Source of the DNA: Bacteroidota bacterium
GTDB taxonomy: Bacteria; Bacteroidota; Bacteroidia; B-17B0; B-17BO
Length of the DNA stretch: 16,112 bases
Reading direction: 5' to 3'
NCBI GenBank assembly: GCA_025356715.1
Contig: JANXRU010000244.1
Coordinates: 1-16,112, forward strand
The notes below the pieces were generated by a model that saw only the letters and a program-made list of their open reading frames with translations, was not told the DNA's origin and searched no databases. Below are positions 1 through 8,394 of this stretch, in pieces. Positions within the stretch are counted from its first letter, which is position 1. Each line of letters starts with the position of its first letter. Both the position numbers and the translations under genes were made by a program.

Positions 1-1
1 T

Positions 2-634
2 GAAAATTTAGATTTCTTAATTGAAATTCAAACGGACATCACTGACTTTATTAATAAAATTCAGTTCCAATTAGACGTTTACAAAAAAGCGCAACAACTC
101 AAAGAAATCAAGGATCACGGAGCATTACATTTCAAAACTAATTTCAGAGAAATTGTAAGCGGCATCAACACACTCAAACACAACGGACATAAAACGCCGA
201 AAACAAAAATCCCTATTGATTTCTTGTACAGTGATGACGGCCATGTATTGTGTAAACGTATTGCTGAAAAATATAAAATTACGCGTTTAATGGTGCGTGG
301 CTTGGCCGATAAAATGCCAGGTAACTTTAAAGACAAAGGATTAGAGCAGCAAATAAAATTAGATACCGAGAAATTAGTAGAACGTTTTTTAACTCAAACG
401 AAAGCAAATTTATTTGAATATTTAATGGATTACAAATTCCCAAAAGCTATTGGTACTGTTACGTTTGAAGACCGACTATCCTTATTCGTAGAGATTGCGA
501 TGGAATATCAAAATCAATTGGATTTTAAATACCGCCTACAATATTTCGATTATACTTTAGGCGATGATGTTAAAAAACGTTTAGGTTATACGTTGATATT
601 ACCAATGAAGGAAAAAAAAGAAAAAGTTAAATAA
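2..634 (+). CDS. C-terminal part of a probable kleisin-like condensin subunit (MksF/JetA position)
   Basis: The frame is open from the left edge of the window to a TAA stop at 632-634, giving 210 visible residues; the true start lies outside. The first roughly 75 residues look helical (a stretch rich in I, Q, K, D), followed by a mixed region and a compact end containing FEDRLSLFVEIAMEYQNQLD, then a Lys/Glu-rich tail. I recognise no family signature in the sequence itself. The assignment rests on context: 31 bases downstream is a MukE/MksE-like gene and further on a MukB/MksB-like ATPase, and in mukFEB, mksFEB and jetABC operons the kleisin comes first. A kleisin should end in a winged-helix domain that binds the SMC head, which fits the size of the compact C-terminal part. 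It could also be an unrelated protein of the same operon. The existence of the coding region is sure; its function is an inference. Confidence 0.6.
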   Translation, partial: ENLDFLIEIQTDITDFINKIQFQLDVYKKAQQLKEIKDHGALHFKTNFREIVSGINTLKHNGHKTPKTKIPIDFLYSDDGHVLCKRIAEKYKITRLMVRGLADKMPGNFKDKGLEQQIKLDTEKLVERFLTQTKANLFEYLMDYKFPKAIGTVTFEDRLSLFVEIAMEYQNQLDFKYRLQYFDYTLGDDVKKRLGYTLILPMKEKKEKVK

Positions 635-665
635 TTCGTCCCACATGGGGATTAAAACATAAAAC

Positions 666-1277
666 ATGGAAGACACAATTAACTTCAACCTACCAAAACA
701 AACACACGATATTTTTGCTGTTATGGCTCGTGGTAATTTTATTTCCAGCAATGGCAGTAAAGACGGGATGAATCGCTTATACGACGTCATCAACAATCCT
801 GATAATTTTGATAGACTCCAAGCTTATTTTAATGTGATACGTTACAACATAGAGCGTGGAAATAATTTCTTTTACTTTTCTAAATTAGGTGAACCAAACA
901 GTGAACTTGAAAAAAAGTTAGAACGCTTTGAGCGTTACATCGATATTATTGATTTATTTGCCAGCATGGATAATAAAATTGGGATTGGTAGTCGTTTCCG
1001 TCCAGGAGAAATTTCGGAAGAGTGTAATGCTAATGTTCGTTTGAAACAAAAATTACAAAAAATACCACTATACCGCTCGGAAACCTTACATAATAAGGTT
1101 CGCGAAATATGTGATTTAATGAGTCGTGATTCTTTTTTAGAATTAGAAGACGAAAAATCTGAGTCTTATAAAGTCCTTGATTCTTACACGTATTTATTAG
1201 ATGTAATTAATTCTGTTGCAATTTATGAAGACACTAGCTTAGGCGGTGATGACACACAAGGGATAGTTTATAATTAA
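666..1277 (+). CDS. MukE/MksE/JetB-like condensin accessory subunit
   Basis: This 203-residue soluble protein has no signal peptide or membrane segment. Residues 19-73 read like the first winged-helix domain of the MukE/MksE/JetB family: a start of the type 'ARGNFISS', a helix with RLYDVINN, a helix DRLQAYFNVIRYNIE, and a beta wing NNFFYFSK. Residues 138-190 (RSETLHNKVREICDLM, then FLELED, then SYTYLLDVINSV) look like a second winged helix, and the protein ends in an acidic/Gly tail. In this family the protein forms a dimer that bridges the kleisin and regulates loading of the SMC ATPase on DNA in the cytoplasm. Its size of about 200 residues suits the family. It lies 31 bases after the preceding gene and 15 before the next. 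The pattern is weak at the level of single residues, so the call depends partly on the neighbouring MukB-like ATPase. Confidence 0.6.
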   Translation: MEDTINFNLPKQTHDIFAVMARGNFISSNGSKDGMNRLYDVINNPDNFDRLQAYFNVIRYNIERGNNFFYFSKLGEPNSELEKKLERFERYIDIIDLFASMDNKIGIGSRFRPGEISEECNANVRLKQKLQKIPLYRSETLHNKVREICDLMSRDSFLELEDEKSESYKVLDSYTYLLDVINSVAIYEDTSLGGDDTQGIVYN

Positions 1278-1292
1278 AACTCACAAGATATA

Positions 1293-2297
1293 ATGAAAAA
1301 AATAGTATACATACTAAGTGTATTCATTACGAATATTGCTTTTGCACAAACAAAATACAATACTACAACTGAAGATTTTAATAATTTTCATGTTACGGTA
1401 TCGTATGCAGAACGTATGTATAAAAATGATTCATTATTAGAGGCATTTGGCCAATATGGAACTGCCTTTGAAAACTATAAAGGCGCAATAAATCCAACGC
1501 ACTATTTTAAAGCAACACTTTGCGCTTTAAAAATTAGAGAAGAATTTAAAGCATTGGATTATTTAGAAAAAGCTATTAAAAATGGGTATGTAATTGATAG
1601 TAATAAAATTTCATTGATAGTTTTTAATAACCAAAATACGAATAATGAATATAGGAACAATATAAATAAATGGACTAGATATAGAGATTCTTGCAAAAAC
1701 GCAGGTTGGCAAAATGAAATTTACGCACTAAAAGAAAATGGTAAAAAATACTCAACCTCAACCTATAAAACTGCTACCGAATCATGTATTAACTGCTTAA
1801 AAAACAAAAACTGCAATAAAACTACTCCTGATTATTTATCTAAATACAAATTAGTGAAAGAAAAAATGAAAGCAGATTCAGTAACCGTGTCTAAACTTTT
1901 ATCTAGTATTAAACAATTTGGATTTCCAAACTTGAAATTTGTAGATATAAATGCCTGCGCTATTACTCGAACTATTTTACTAAACTATGATAGTGATAAA
2001 AAAAATGAACGTCTTAATGATATTTTGTTTAAAGCCCTTAATGATGGGTATATTTCGCCATCGTTTTATGCACTACTAATAGATAGACGTAATATAATGA
2101 ACGGACTTAGTCCGGAGTTTTATGAGCCAATAACTGGTTACGAAAAAACAATTGGCAAAGACTTACTAATTGCAAACAACAAGCGAAAAACAATTGGCTT
2201 ATATCCCATTATTTTACCAAAAGCAACTGCCAAAGAAAAACCTGTTGCAGGAACTAAAGCATTAACAACAGTAGAGACTAATTTATATGATTATTAA
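1293..2297 (+). CDS. Secreted protein of unknown function with TPR-like N-terminal region
   Basis: The 334-residue product starts with a clear Sec signal peptide: KK at 2-3, a hydrophobic core, and a probable signal peptidase I site after A-F-A at 16-18. Residues about 44-100 contain a TPR-like helical pair (SLLEAFGQYGTAFENYKGA, then FKALDYLEKAIKNGYVI). A cysteine cluster C165-x2-C168-x5-C174 lies in the middle, plus single cysteines near 77 and 134. The C-terminal half (KADSVTVSKLL, then LNDILFKALNDGYISPSFYALLIDR) resembles proteins I associate with DUF6624 of Bacteroidota, but I cannot confirm this. The protein should be in the periplasm or outside the cell. It sits 15 bases after the MksE-like gene and 58 before the MksB-like gene, all in one direction, so it is probably co-transcribed with them. 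No role in a nucleoid complex is evident, and it may be an insertion into that operon. Confidence 0.75.
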   Translation: MKKIVYILSVFITNIAFAQTKYNTTTEDFNNFHVTVSYAERMYKNDSLLEAFGQYGTAFENYKGAINPTHYFKATLCALKIREEFKALDYLEKAIKNGYVIDSNKISLIVFNNQNTNNEYRNNINKWTRYRDSCKNAGWQNEIYALKENGKKYSTSTYKTATESCINCLKNKNCNKTTPDYLSKYKLVKEKMKADSVTVSKLLSSIKQFGFPNLKFVDINACAITRTILLNYDSDKKNERLNDILFKALNDGYISPSFYALLIDRRNIMNGLSPEFYEPITGYEKTIGKDLLIANNKRKTIGLYPIILPKATAKEKPVAGTKALTTVETNLYDY

Positions 2298-2355
2298 TGA
2301 ATAATCAATTATCAAAGAAAAAAAATACAGAATAATAGAAGAGAACATAAAAAAA

Positions 2356-5300
2356 ATGGAAAACAACTGTAGAATATTAAATAGAATTGTAGAAATAAAC
2401 ATTGCCAATGTAAAATACACCGATTTAGAATTGAGTGGCAATACTTGCTTTGTTGGGACAAATAATTTCGGAAAAACATCTTTACAACGTGCTATCTTGT
2501 TTTTTTATAGCGCAAATAGTCGCGGATTAGGTATTGCACCTTCTCAAAAACCATTTGATGAACATTATTTTAGAAATGAAAATTCCTATTTAATTTATGA
2601 AATTAGAACGGAAGATAAACCATTTTTCGTTATAGTATATCGTCATAACAAATTAGTATTTCGTTTTGTAGATGCTGAATATAGTCCTGATTATTTTTTT
2701 AATGAAAACGATGAAGCCTTAAAAATAAAAGATATAGCCGCTGGTTTTGATAAACGAGGTATTTATATTTCCAATCAAATTGACACGTTTGAGCGTTACC
2801 GTAATGTATTGTATGGAACAGAAACTGATAAACAATTGTCAAAGTTTTATTTACTAAAGGGAAATGAAAAATATCAAAACATACCTAAATCAATTACTAA
2901 CGTTTTCTTAAGTTCTAAAAGTAGCATTGATAGTCGTTTTATAAAAGACTTTATTGCTAACTCATTAACTACTGAAAATAGTAGTATTAAATTGGAACAA
3001 GTAGAAAGACAGTTACGTCAATTCAATGAAAAATATTCGGATATAGAAACCTATCTGAAAAAGGAAACTCAACAACTAATCGAATTCATTGATAAAAAAT
3101 ACGATCAGGTACACATGCTTAAAGGCGCACAAATGGAAATGGCCGATAAGTTAGGTAGTAGTTTGCGATATGCAGAAACGCAAAATGAAACAATCATTAA
3201 AGCCTCTCGCGAAAAGGAAGAAGAAATTGAAAAATTAGCCGAAGGTAATGAAGAGCAAAAAACTCACTTAGAAGAAAAACAGAAAGATATACGCGAAGAA
3301 ATTGGTTATTATGATAAATCCATCCGTGAAGCCAATAAAAAATTAAAAGAATACAAGGAAAAAAACATTGATGCCGCTGTAGAAAAAAATTCAGAAAGAG
3401 AAAAACTACAAGTTGATTTGAATATTGCTCGTCGCGAATACGAATCTCTAACATCCAATGTACAAAGCATTGAAATGAAGTATTCGTCTCTTATTGAACA
3501 ATTACGTAATGACAAAACAGCTTATGTGAATAAAATAAATTCACGTACCAGCGAAATTTTCAATCACTATAATGAATTACAATTATTACAAAAAAACGAA
3601 TTCAATAAAAAAGACAACGAGCTAAAACAAAAACGCGAAGAAGCTATTACTGAGTTAAACGCAGAGGTTACTTCTAAACAAATTGAATTTAATGAGCTAA
3701 AAGCAGAGGAAAAAGTAATTCGTAATACTCGATTTTACGAAAATGAAATTAAAGGTCAGGAAACAGAATTAGCAGAGTTGAGAGCCATTAATTACAAGAA
3801 TAAATCAGAACGTGCTATTAAAACGAATTTGGTTCAAAGCAATCAGAAAGAGTGGGAAAATTTAGAACAAAAATTAAAAACAGCATCATCTGTACAAATT
3901 CAAAAAACTAATAATGACATCATTCGTGTAAAGAATGAAATAAAAGCTATTGAAGAAAAACTAAATGTACAACACGATGCATTATATGGTTATTTAGAAA
4001 AAAATGTAAAAGATTGGCATACAACTATTGGCAAGGTAGTGAATGAAGAGTTGTTATTTAGAACAGATTTGGATCCTAAAATTATTGCCGATAAAGCTTT
4101 TTCTTTATACGGCGTCACATTAAAATTAGATGATGTAAATGTTGTTTCTAAAACCATTGAAGAATATCAGTTTGAAAAAAATGAACGCAATGCGCAAATC
4201 CGTGATTTAGAAGAATCTTTAAATCAATTTCAAACAAGCAACAACGAAGAGAAAATGTTGGCTGCTGATAAATTCGGGAAGCAATTAGGGGAATTAAAAG
4301 AGGATTTAAAAGTATTAAACTACTCTTTAGAATTAGCCGATAAACGTGAGAAAAAACTAATCTTAGAAATTGAAGATTGGAAACAACGTGCTAGCACTGA
4401 AATTGAACAATCATTAACAGGGAACAAACAAAAAATAAATATCATTGAAGAAGAATTAGCAATCTTAAATAAAAAGAAAAATAATTTATTGAATGATTTT
4501 AATATTCAATTAGATAAATTAAAAACGTTTAATGATGAGCGTTTAGTTGATTTGAAAGGGAGACAAGAAACAGAGATATCTGAATTAGAAGTTGAAAAGA
4601 AAAATCAAGTTAAAGAATACGAAGAAAAAGAAACGCAATTAAGCTCAGAAAAAGAATCAAACTTTAAGGCAAAAGGCGTTGACAGTAAAGAAATCAAAAA
4701 AATTGATACTCGCATTAAGGAAATTCAAGAAGCTTTAAAAGAAATTGAACAATACTCTCAAGTCGTTAATGATTACTTAAAAGATAAGCGTGATATTTTT
4801 GATAAGCTTCCAGACTATGTTCAGAAAAAAGAAGAATATGTAAAAACAGCCAATGATTTAAGCGCTGAATTAGAAGAAATTGCGCGTAAATATAACATCA
4901 AACGTATGGAGTTGAATAAACAAAAACGTGCATTTGATGAAGAACTTATTGAGTTTAATAATGGGATAAATTATTTTACTAAAAATTTCAGAGAAACGCC
5001 TGTTTATAATAAGTATGTAGATATTATTGAACGTGCAGAACCAAAGAAAACAAATTATTCGGTAATGGATTTATGTACACAACTTCTTAAAAATGATTCT
5101 CATTTTAATGAAGAGTATGGAGCATTTCAACGTTACGTAAATGAATTTGCAGGTAAATTTAGATTAGAAAATCACTTTAATTTTGTAATCCGTAATGATG
5201 CGTCACAAGGTGAATTTGAGCGCTTTGCGCAAAATTTACGCTCATTTATTAATGAAGCTAAAATTGAATTATCTATTGCAGAAACCGCCACACAAATTGG

Positions 5301-6042
5301 ATTAGTAACTGATAGTATTGCTACTAAAGTAAAAGAACTAAGTGGGCAAAAAGATAAAATTCAACATATCATTACTTTAATTGCTGAAGATTTCAAAAAG
5401 GCAGAGTTTGAAGAATCAAAATTAATTGAGTTTATCAAAATTCGTTTAGAAGACTCTGAAAATAAAGTTTACAAACTATTAAAACGAATCCAAGAGTTCC
5501 GCGAAGAAAACGGCTTAGTATATAATGAAGGGTTATTTAATACAGATTTTGCAACTCATAAAAACAAAGAGATTTCAAATCGTGCCGTTAAATTATTAGA
5601 ACAATTACGTAGCGCCATTAAAGAACAAGAGCAAGAAGAAATTCGTTTACAAGATTTATTTGAATTACGATTTAATATTAAAGAAGGAATGAACGAAACG
5701 GGTTGGACACATAAAATTGATAGTATCGGAAGTACAGGTACAGACATTTTAGTAAAGGCAATTATCTACATTACCTTACTACATGTCTTTATTAAAGAAT
5801 CTTCGCACCGTAGTAGTACTGACTTTAAAGTACACTGTATCATTGATGAAGTGGGTCAAATTTCAGCACATTACTTACGTGAATTATTACGTTTTGCAAA
5901 AAACAGGAACATTATGATGATTAATGGCTTACCAAATAAATCAGGTTTAGAGGCGCATTATAAATACACGTACCAATTCCGACGAGAAGAAAATAACAAC
6001 GTTCGTATTTTCCCTAGTATTGTTACGGAAGTAGAAGCTTAG
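2356..6042 (+). CDS. MukB/MksB/JetC-like SMC ATPase
   Basis: This 1228-residue protein has the layout of an SMC-type ATPase. The N-terminal head begins with NRIVEINIANVKYTDLEL and carries Walker A at 34-42 (G-T-N-N-F-G-K-T-S; lysine 40). Long, charged, heptad-like coiled coils run from about 230 to 535 and from about 600 to 1080. Between them is a globular hinge-like segment at about 536-595 (LYGYLEKN, KVVNEELLFRTDLDP, LYGVTLKLDDV). The C-terminal head has a C-motif SIGSTGTDILVK at 1123-1134, comparable with the IGTGMSILV segment of E. coli MukB, and Walker B VHCIIDEVGQIS with D1164 and catalytic E1165. It continues with NGLPNKSGLEAHYKYTYQFR, again reminiscent of MukB. Such proteins use ATP binding and hydrolysis to extrude DNA loops as a dimer with kleisin and MukE-like partners. 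Those partners are probably the two genes upstream. It is the last gene of its operon, followed by a terminator 13 bases later. A RecN, SbcC or canonical SMC identity is disfavoured by the lack of LSGGQ-type spelling and by the context. Confidence 0.8.
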   Translation: MENNCRILNRIVEINIANVKYTDLELSGNTCFVGTNNFGKTSLQRAILFFYSANSRGLGIAPSQKPFDEHYFRNENSYLIYEIRTEDKPFFVIVYRHNKLVFRFVDAEYSPDYFFNENDEALKIKDIAAGFDKRGIYISNQIDTFERYRNVLYGTETDKQLSKFYLLKGNEKYQNIPKSITNVFLSSKSSIDSRFIKDFIANSLTTENSSIKLEQVERQLRQFNEKYSDIETYLKKETQQLIEFIDKKYDQVHMLKGAQMEMADKLGSSLRYAETQNETIIKASREKEEEIEKLAEGNEEQKTHLEEKQKDIREEIGYYDKSIREANKKLKEYKEKNIDAAVEKNSEREKLQVDLNIARREYESLTSNVQSIEMKYSSLIEQLRNDKTAYVNKINSRTSEIFNHYNELQLLQKNEFNKKDNELKQKREEAITELNAEVTSKQIEFNELKAEEKVIRNTRFYENEIKGQETELAELRAINYKNKSERAIKTNLVQSNQKEWENLEQKLKTASSVQIQKTNNDIIRVKNEIKAIEEKLNVQHDALYGYLEKNVKDWHTTIGKVVNEELLFRTDLDPKIIADKAFSLYGVTLKLDDVNVVSKTIEEYQFEKNERNAQIRDLEESLNQFQTSNNEEKMLAADKFGKQLGELKEDLKVLNYSLELADKREKKLILEIEDWKQRASTEIEQSLTGNKQKINIIEEELAILNKKKNNLLNDFNIQLDKLKTFNDERLVDLKGRQETEISELEVEKKNQVKEYEEKETQLSSEKESNFKAKGVDSKEIKKIDTRIKEIQEALKEIEQYSQVVNDYLKDKRDIFDKLPDYVQKKEEYVKTANDLSAELEEIARKYNIKRMELNKQKRAFDEELIEFNNGINYFTKNFRETPVYNKYVDIIERAEPKKTNYSVMDLCTQLLKNDSHFNEEYGAFQRYVNEFAGKFRLENHFNFVIRNDASQGEFERFAQNLRSFINEAKIELSIAETATQIGLVTDSIATKVKELSGQKDKIQHIITLIAEDFKKAEFEESKLIEFIKIRLEDSENKVYKLLKRIQEFREENGLVYNEGLFNTDFATHKNKEISNRAVKLLEQLRSAIKEQEQEEIRLQDLFELRFNIKEGMNETGWTHKIDSIGSTGTDILVKAIIYITLLHVFIKESSHRSSTDFKVHCIIDEVGQISAHYLRELLRFAKNRNIMMINGLPNKSGLEAHYKYTYQFRREENNNVRIFPSIVTEVEA

Positions 6043-6054
6043 TTTATTTTTTAT

Positions 6055-6097
6055 ATGAAAAACCCTTTAAGAAGAATTACTTAAAGGGTTTTTTCAT
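6055..6097. terminator. Strong hairpin terminator, possibly bidirectional
   Basis: A 17-base arm at 6055-6071 (ATGAAAAACCCTTTAAG) pairs with CTTAAAGGGTTTTTTCAT at 6080-6097, with one extra T in the 3' arm and an 8-base loop. The 3' arm contains six consecutive T, and the 5' arm gives a T run on the other strand. It begins 13 bases after the stop of the SMC ATPase gene and separates that operon from the next gene. Confidence 0.85.
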
Positions 6098-6217
6098 ACC
6101 TACTCTTTTAACCTCACGATGTTAATAACCAAAAAAGAAAATAGTTATACGATGTAGTTAAAATTGCATTTTTGATATTATCGATTTTTTTAATTTAAAA
6201 AACAATAAGTATTATTA

Positions 6218-8341
6218 ATGCGTAAACTTCAATTTATATTTTCTTTGTTCATTTTCTTGTCATCTATTGATATATCAGCTCAAAGCAAAGATGTAAAGGC
6301 TGACGCGAACTATTACTTTGAAAACAAAGATTATAAAGCTGCTTATGATTTATATGATAAGTTAGCTACTCAAAATCCGACTAATCTCGAATATAAATTC
6401 CGCTTAGGCTTTTGTTCATTAAATTATCCTGACAAAAAAGCGCGTTCTATCGAATTATTTAAAGAATTGAAAAAAGTAGATAAATCCTTTGATATTGATT
6501 ACTATCTAGCGAAATCCTATCATATAAATTACCGTTTTGATGATGCGATTGCTATATACACACAATTTATAAATGAAAAAGGAACCAAAATAAAAACTGA
6601 AGATAAGCCCTTGATCGACGACGCCAAATTGGGAATTACAAATTGTAATAATGGTAAAGAATTAATTGCTAAAAAAATTATTGCAGATATTAAGAATATC
6701 GGATCACCTATTAATACTGAAGAAACGGAAGGTGTACCAGTTATTTCTGCTGACGAATCAGTTATGATTTTAACTTACGCTGGCAAAAAAAGTACGGGCG
6801 GTCTGCTAAATGATGATATGAAAGAGGATGCAGAAAATGGCAGATATCATGAAGATATTTTTATCAGTACAAAAATAAATGACAGTACATTTAATGAGCC
6901 TATAGGAATTACAACTCTAAATACTAATGGTAATGATGCGGCAGTAGCGCTTTCGCCAGATGGAAACACATTGTTTTCTTTTATTAGTAATAACGACGAG
7001 GGAGATTTATACATTAGTACTTTGTCAGGTTCAGATTGGAGTGAACCAAAACGACTGAACAAAAACATCAATAGCGATGCTTGGGAAGGAAGTTGCTCTA
7101 TTACATCTGATGGTAGATATTTATATTTTGCTTCTGAAAAACCAGGAGGATTAGGCGGTAGAGATTTATATGTTTCAGAAAAGGTGGATGGAGATTGGGG
7201 GCCTGCTAAAAATTTAGGTCCAAGTATAAATACTCAGTATAATGAAGATGCTCCTTTTATTCATCCTGATGGTATCACACTATTTTTTAGCTCCGAAGGT
7301 CATAAAAGTATTGGTGGATATGACATCATGTATTCCATCAAACAAGAAAATGATTGGATTGCTCCTATCAGTATGGGTATTCCTTTAAATACAACCGAAG
7401 ATGATCGCTATTACGTAATTAATGCGCAAGGTGATAGGGGTTATTTTTCTTCTAATAGGCCTGGAGCTGGAGGTAAAGGAGGACAAGATATTTACACTGT
7501 AACGCCTGGTATTTTAGGCGAAAAACCAATTTTAGCCTTATTGAAAGGGAATGTATATGCAGATGATAAACCAATAGAGGCGAAAATAGAAGTCTCTAAA
7601 AAAGGAACTGGTGAAGCAATTGGCCCCTACTATTCGAACTCTAAAACTGGAAAATTTTTAATGGCGCTATCGCCAGGAAATGGTTACAAAATTAAAATTT
7701 TAGTATCTGTTCCAGGCTTCGAACCAATTGAAGAAGAATTAGATATAGAAAAATTACAAAAATTTGTTGAAATAAAAAAAGATTTTTTCGTGTACTCTGC
7801 AGGATATGAAAACAAAAAAAATCACAAATCGGTTAGTTCTTTATTGGATAGTATTTTAAATGCAACCAAAAATCCCGATGCGATAAACGCTAATCAATCA
7901 AATACAATATCAGCCAGCAATTCCTTGAAATTTCCTGATAAAACTAATCCGTGTAATGGAGGTGTAAATCCCGATTTTACTTCTCTAAAAGGGAAATCAT
8001 TAAATGATCCCGCAATTTATAAAAAACTATTGGATATGGCTGGAAACGTTTGTGCAGAAGGACTTATTCTTAAAGTACAAATAGCGGCCTACAGAAAGCC
8101 AGAAAATTATAAATACGATCATTTGGCAGAGTTCGGTAAACCAGAAATTGTTAGCTATCCTGATGGAATAACTCGTTTTACTCAATTACAATTTACAACG
8201 CTAAAAGATGCTGAAAAAGCTCGCCAACAAATAATAGCCAAAGGCCAAACAGATGCATGGATTACTGGATTTATTAACGGTAAACGTTATACTTTAGAAG
8301 AGTTAATTATTCTTGATTTCTTTGGCAAGGCAGTTAATTAA
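6218..8341 (+). CDS. Exported TPR / PD40 propeller protein with C-terminal SPOR-like domain
   Basis: The 707-residue product has a Sec signal peptide (RK at 2-3, hydrophobic core, probable cleavage after S-A at 20-21). Residues about 26-118 form TPR repeats (ANYYFENKDYKAAYDLYDKL, then YYLAKSYHINYRFDDAIAIY). Residues about 172-430 hold at least five PD40/WD40-like blades, recognisable by VALSPDGNTLFSF, SITSDGRYLYFASEKPGG, FIHPDGITLFFSSEGH and YFSSNRPGAGGKGGQDIY. A carboxypeptidase-regulatory-like beta sandwich follows at about 440-510. The end, about 619-695 (KVQIAAYRKPENY, then TTLKDAEKARQQI, then ITGFINGKRYTLEEL), looks like a SPOR domain, a fold known to bind denuded peptidoglycan. The architecture resembles PorE and other OmpA-family surface proteins of Bacteroidota, but no OmpA-like domain is visible. 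It probably works in the periplasm or at the outer membrane, linked to the cell wall. It stands alone between a terminator and the next promoter candidate. Confidence 0.85.
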   Translation: MRKLQFIFSLFIFLSSIDISAQSKDVKADANYYFENKDYKAAYDLYDKLATQNPTNLEYKFRLGFCSLNYPDKKARSIELFKELKKVDKSFDIDYYLAKSYHINYRFDDAIAIYTQFINEKGTKIKTEDKPLIDDAKLGITNCNNGKELIAKKIIADIKNIGSPINTEETEGVPVISADESVMILTYAGKKSTGGLLNDDMKEDAENGRYHEDIFISTKINDSTFNEPIGITTLNTNGNDAAVALSPDGNTLFSFISNNDEGDLYISTLSGSDWSEPKRLNKNINSDAWEGSCSITSDGRYLYFASEKPGGLGGRDLYVSEKVDGDWGPAKNLGPSINTQYNEDAPFIHPDGITLFFSSEGHKSIGGYDIMYSIKQENDWIAPISMGIPLNTTEDDRYYVINAQGDRGYFSSNRPGAGGKGGQDIYTVTPGILGEKPILALLKGNVYADDKPIEAKIEVSKKGTGEAIGPYYSNSKTGKFLMALSPGNGYKIKILVSVPGFEPIEEELDIEKLQKFVEIKKDFFVYSAGYENKKNHKSVSSLLDSILNATKNPDAINANQSNTISASNSLKFPDKTNPCNGGVNPDFTSLKGKSLNDPAIYKKLLDMAGNVCAEGLILKVQIAAYRKPENYKYDHLAEFGKPEIVSYPDGITRFTQLQFTTLKDAEKARQQIIAKGQTDAWITGFINGKRYTLEELIILDFFGKAVN

Positions 8342-8386
8342 TAATCCTTTTAACACATTTTCTCTATAATCCTGCAATGTTTTAGC

Positions 8387-8394
8387 TAAATTTG
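8387..8394 (+). promoter_or_regulatory. Candidate Bacteroidota -7 promoter element for the DUF4175 operon
   Basis: TAAATTTG matches the Bacteroidota -7 consensus TAnnTTTG at every defined base and lies 16 bases before the TTG start at 8411. No good -33 TTTG partner is seen at the usual spacing. If used, the transcript would have a very short leader. The element overlaps the inverted repeat at 8388-8411. Confidence 0.45.

Noticed and set aside
224..634. A separate gene starting at TTG 224
   Set aside because: The same frame is open without a stop back to the left window edge, so the TTG is an internal Leu codon of a longer gene.
645..660. Short CCC/GGG dyad between the first two genes as a terminator
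   Set aside because: The stem is only a few base pairs and has no T run; the genes are 31 bases apart and probably co-transcribed.
3197..3515. Open frames on the minus strand inside the SMC gene
   Set aside because: They are antisense shadows of a coiled-coil coding region, with composition rich in Phe, Leu and Ser as expected from complementing Lys/Glu codons, and have no start context or recognisable domains.
2356..6042. Reading the 1228-residue ATPase as canonical SMC, SbcC or RecN
   Set aside because: The C-motif and the segment after Walker B resemble MukB rather than LSGGQ-type SMC or SbcC, the hinge is short with no CxxC zinc hook, and the neighbours fit a MukE/MukF-type operon.
6098..6217. 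A promoter for the TPR/PD40 protein gene
   Set aside because: A TTTG occurs at 6171-6174, but no acceptable TAnnTTTG follows at proper spacing; the region is AT-rich and I see only weak partial matches.
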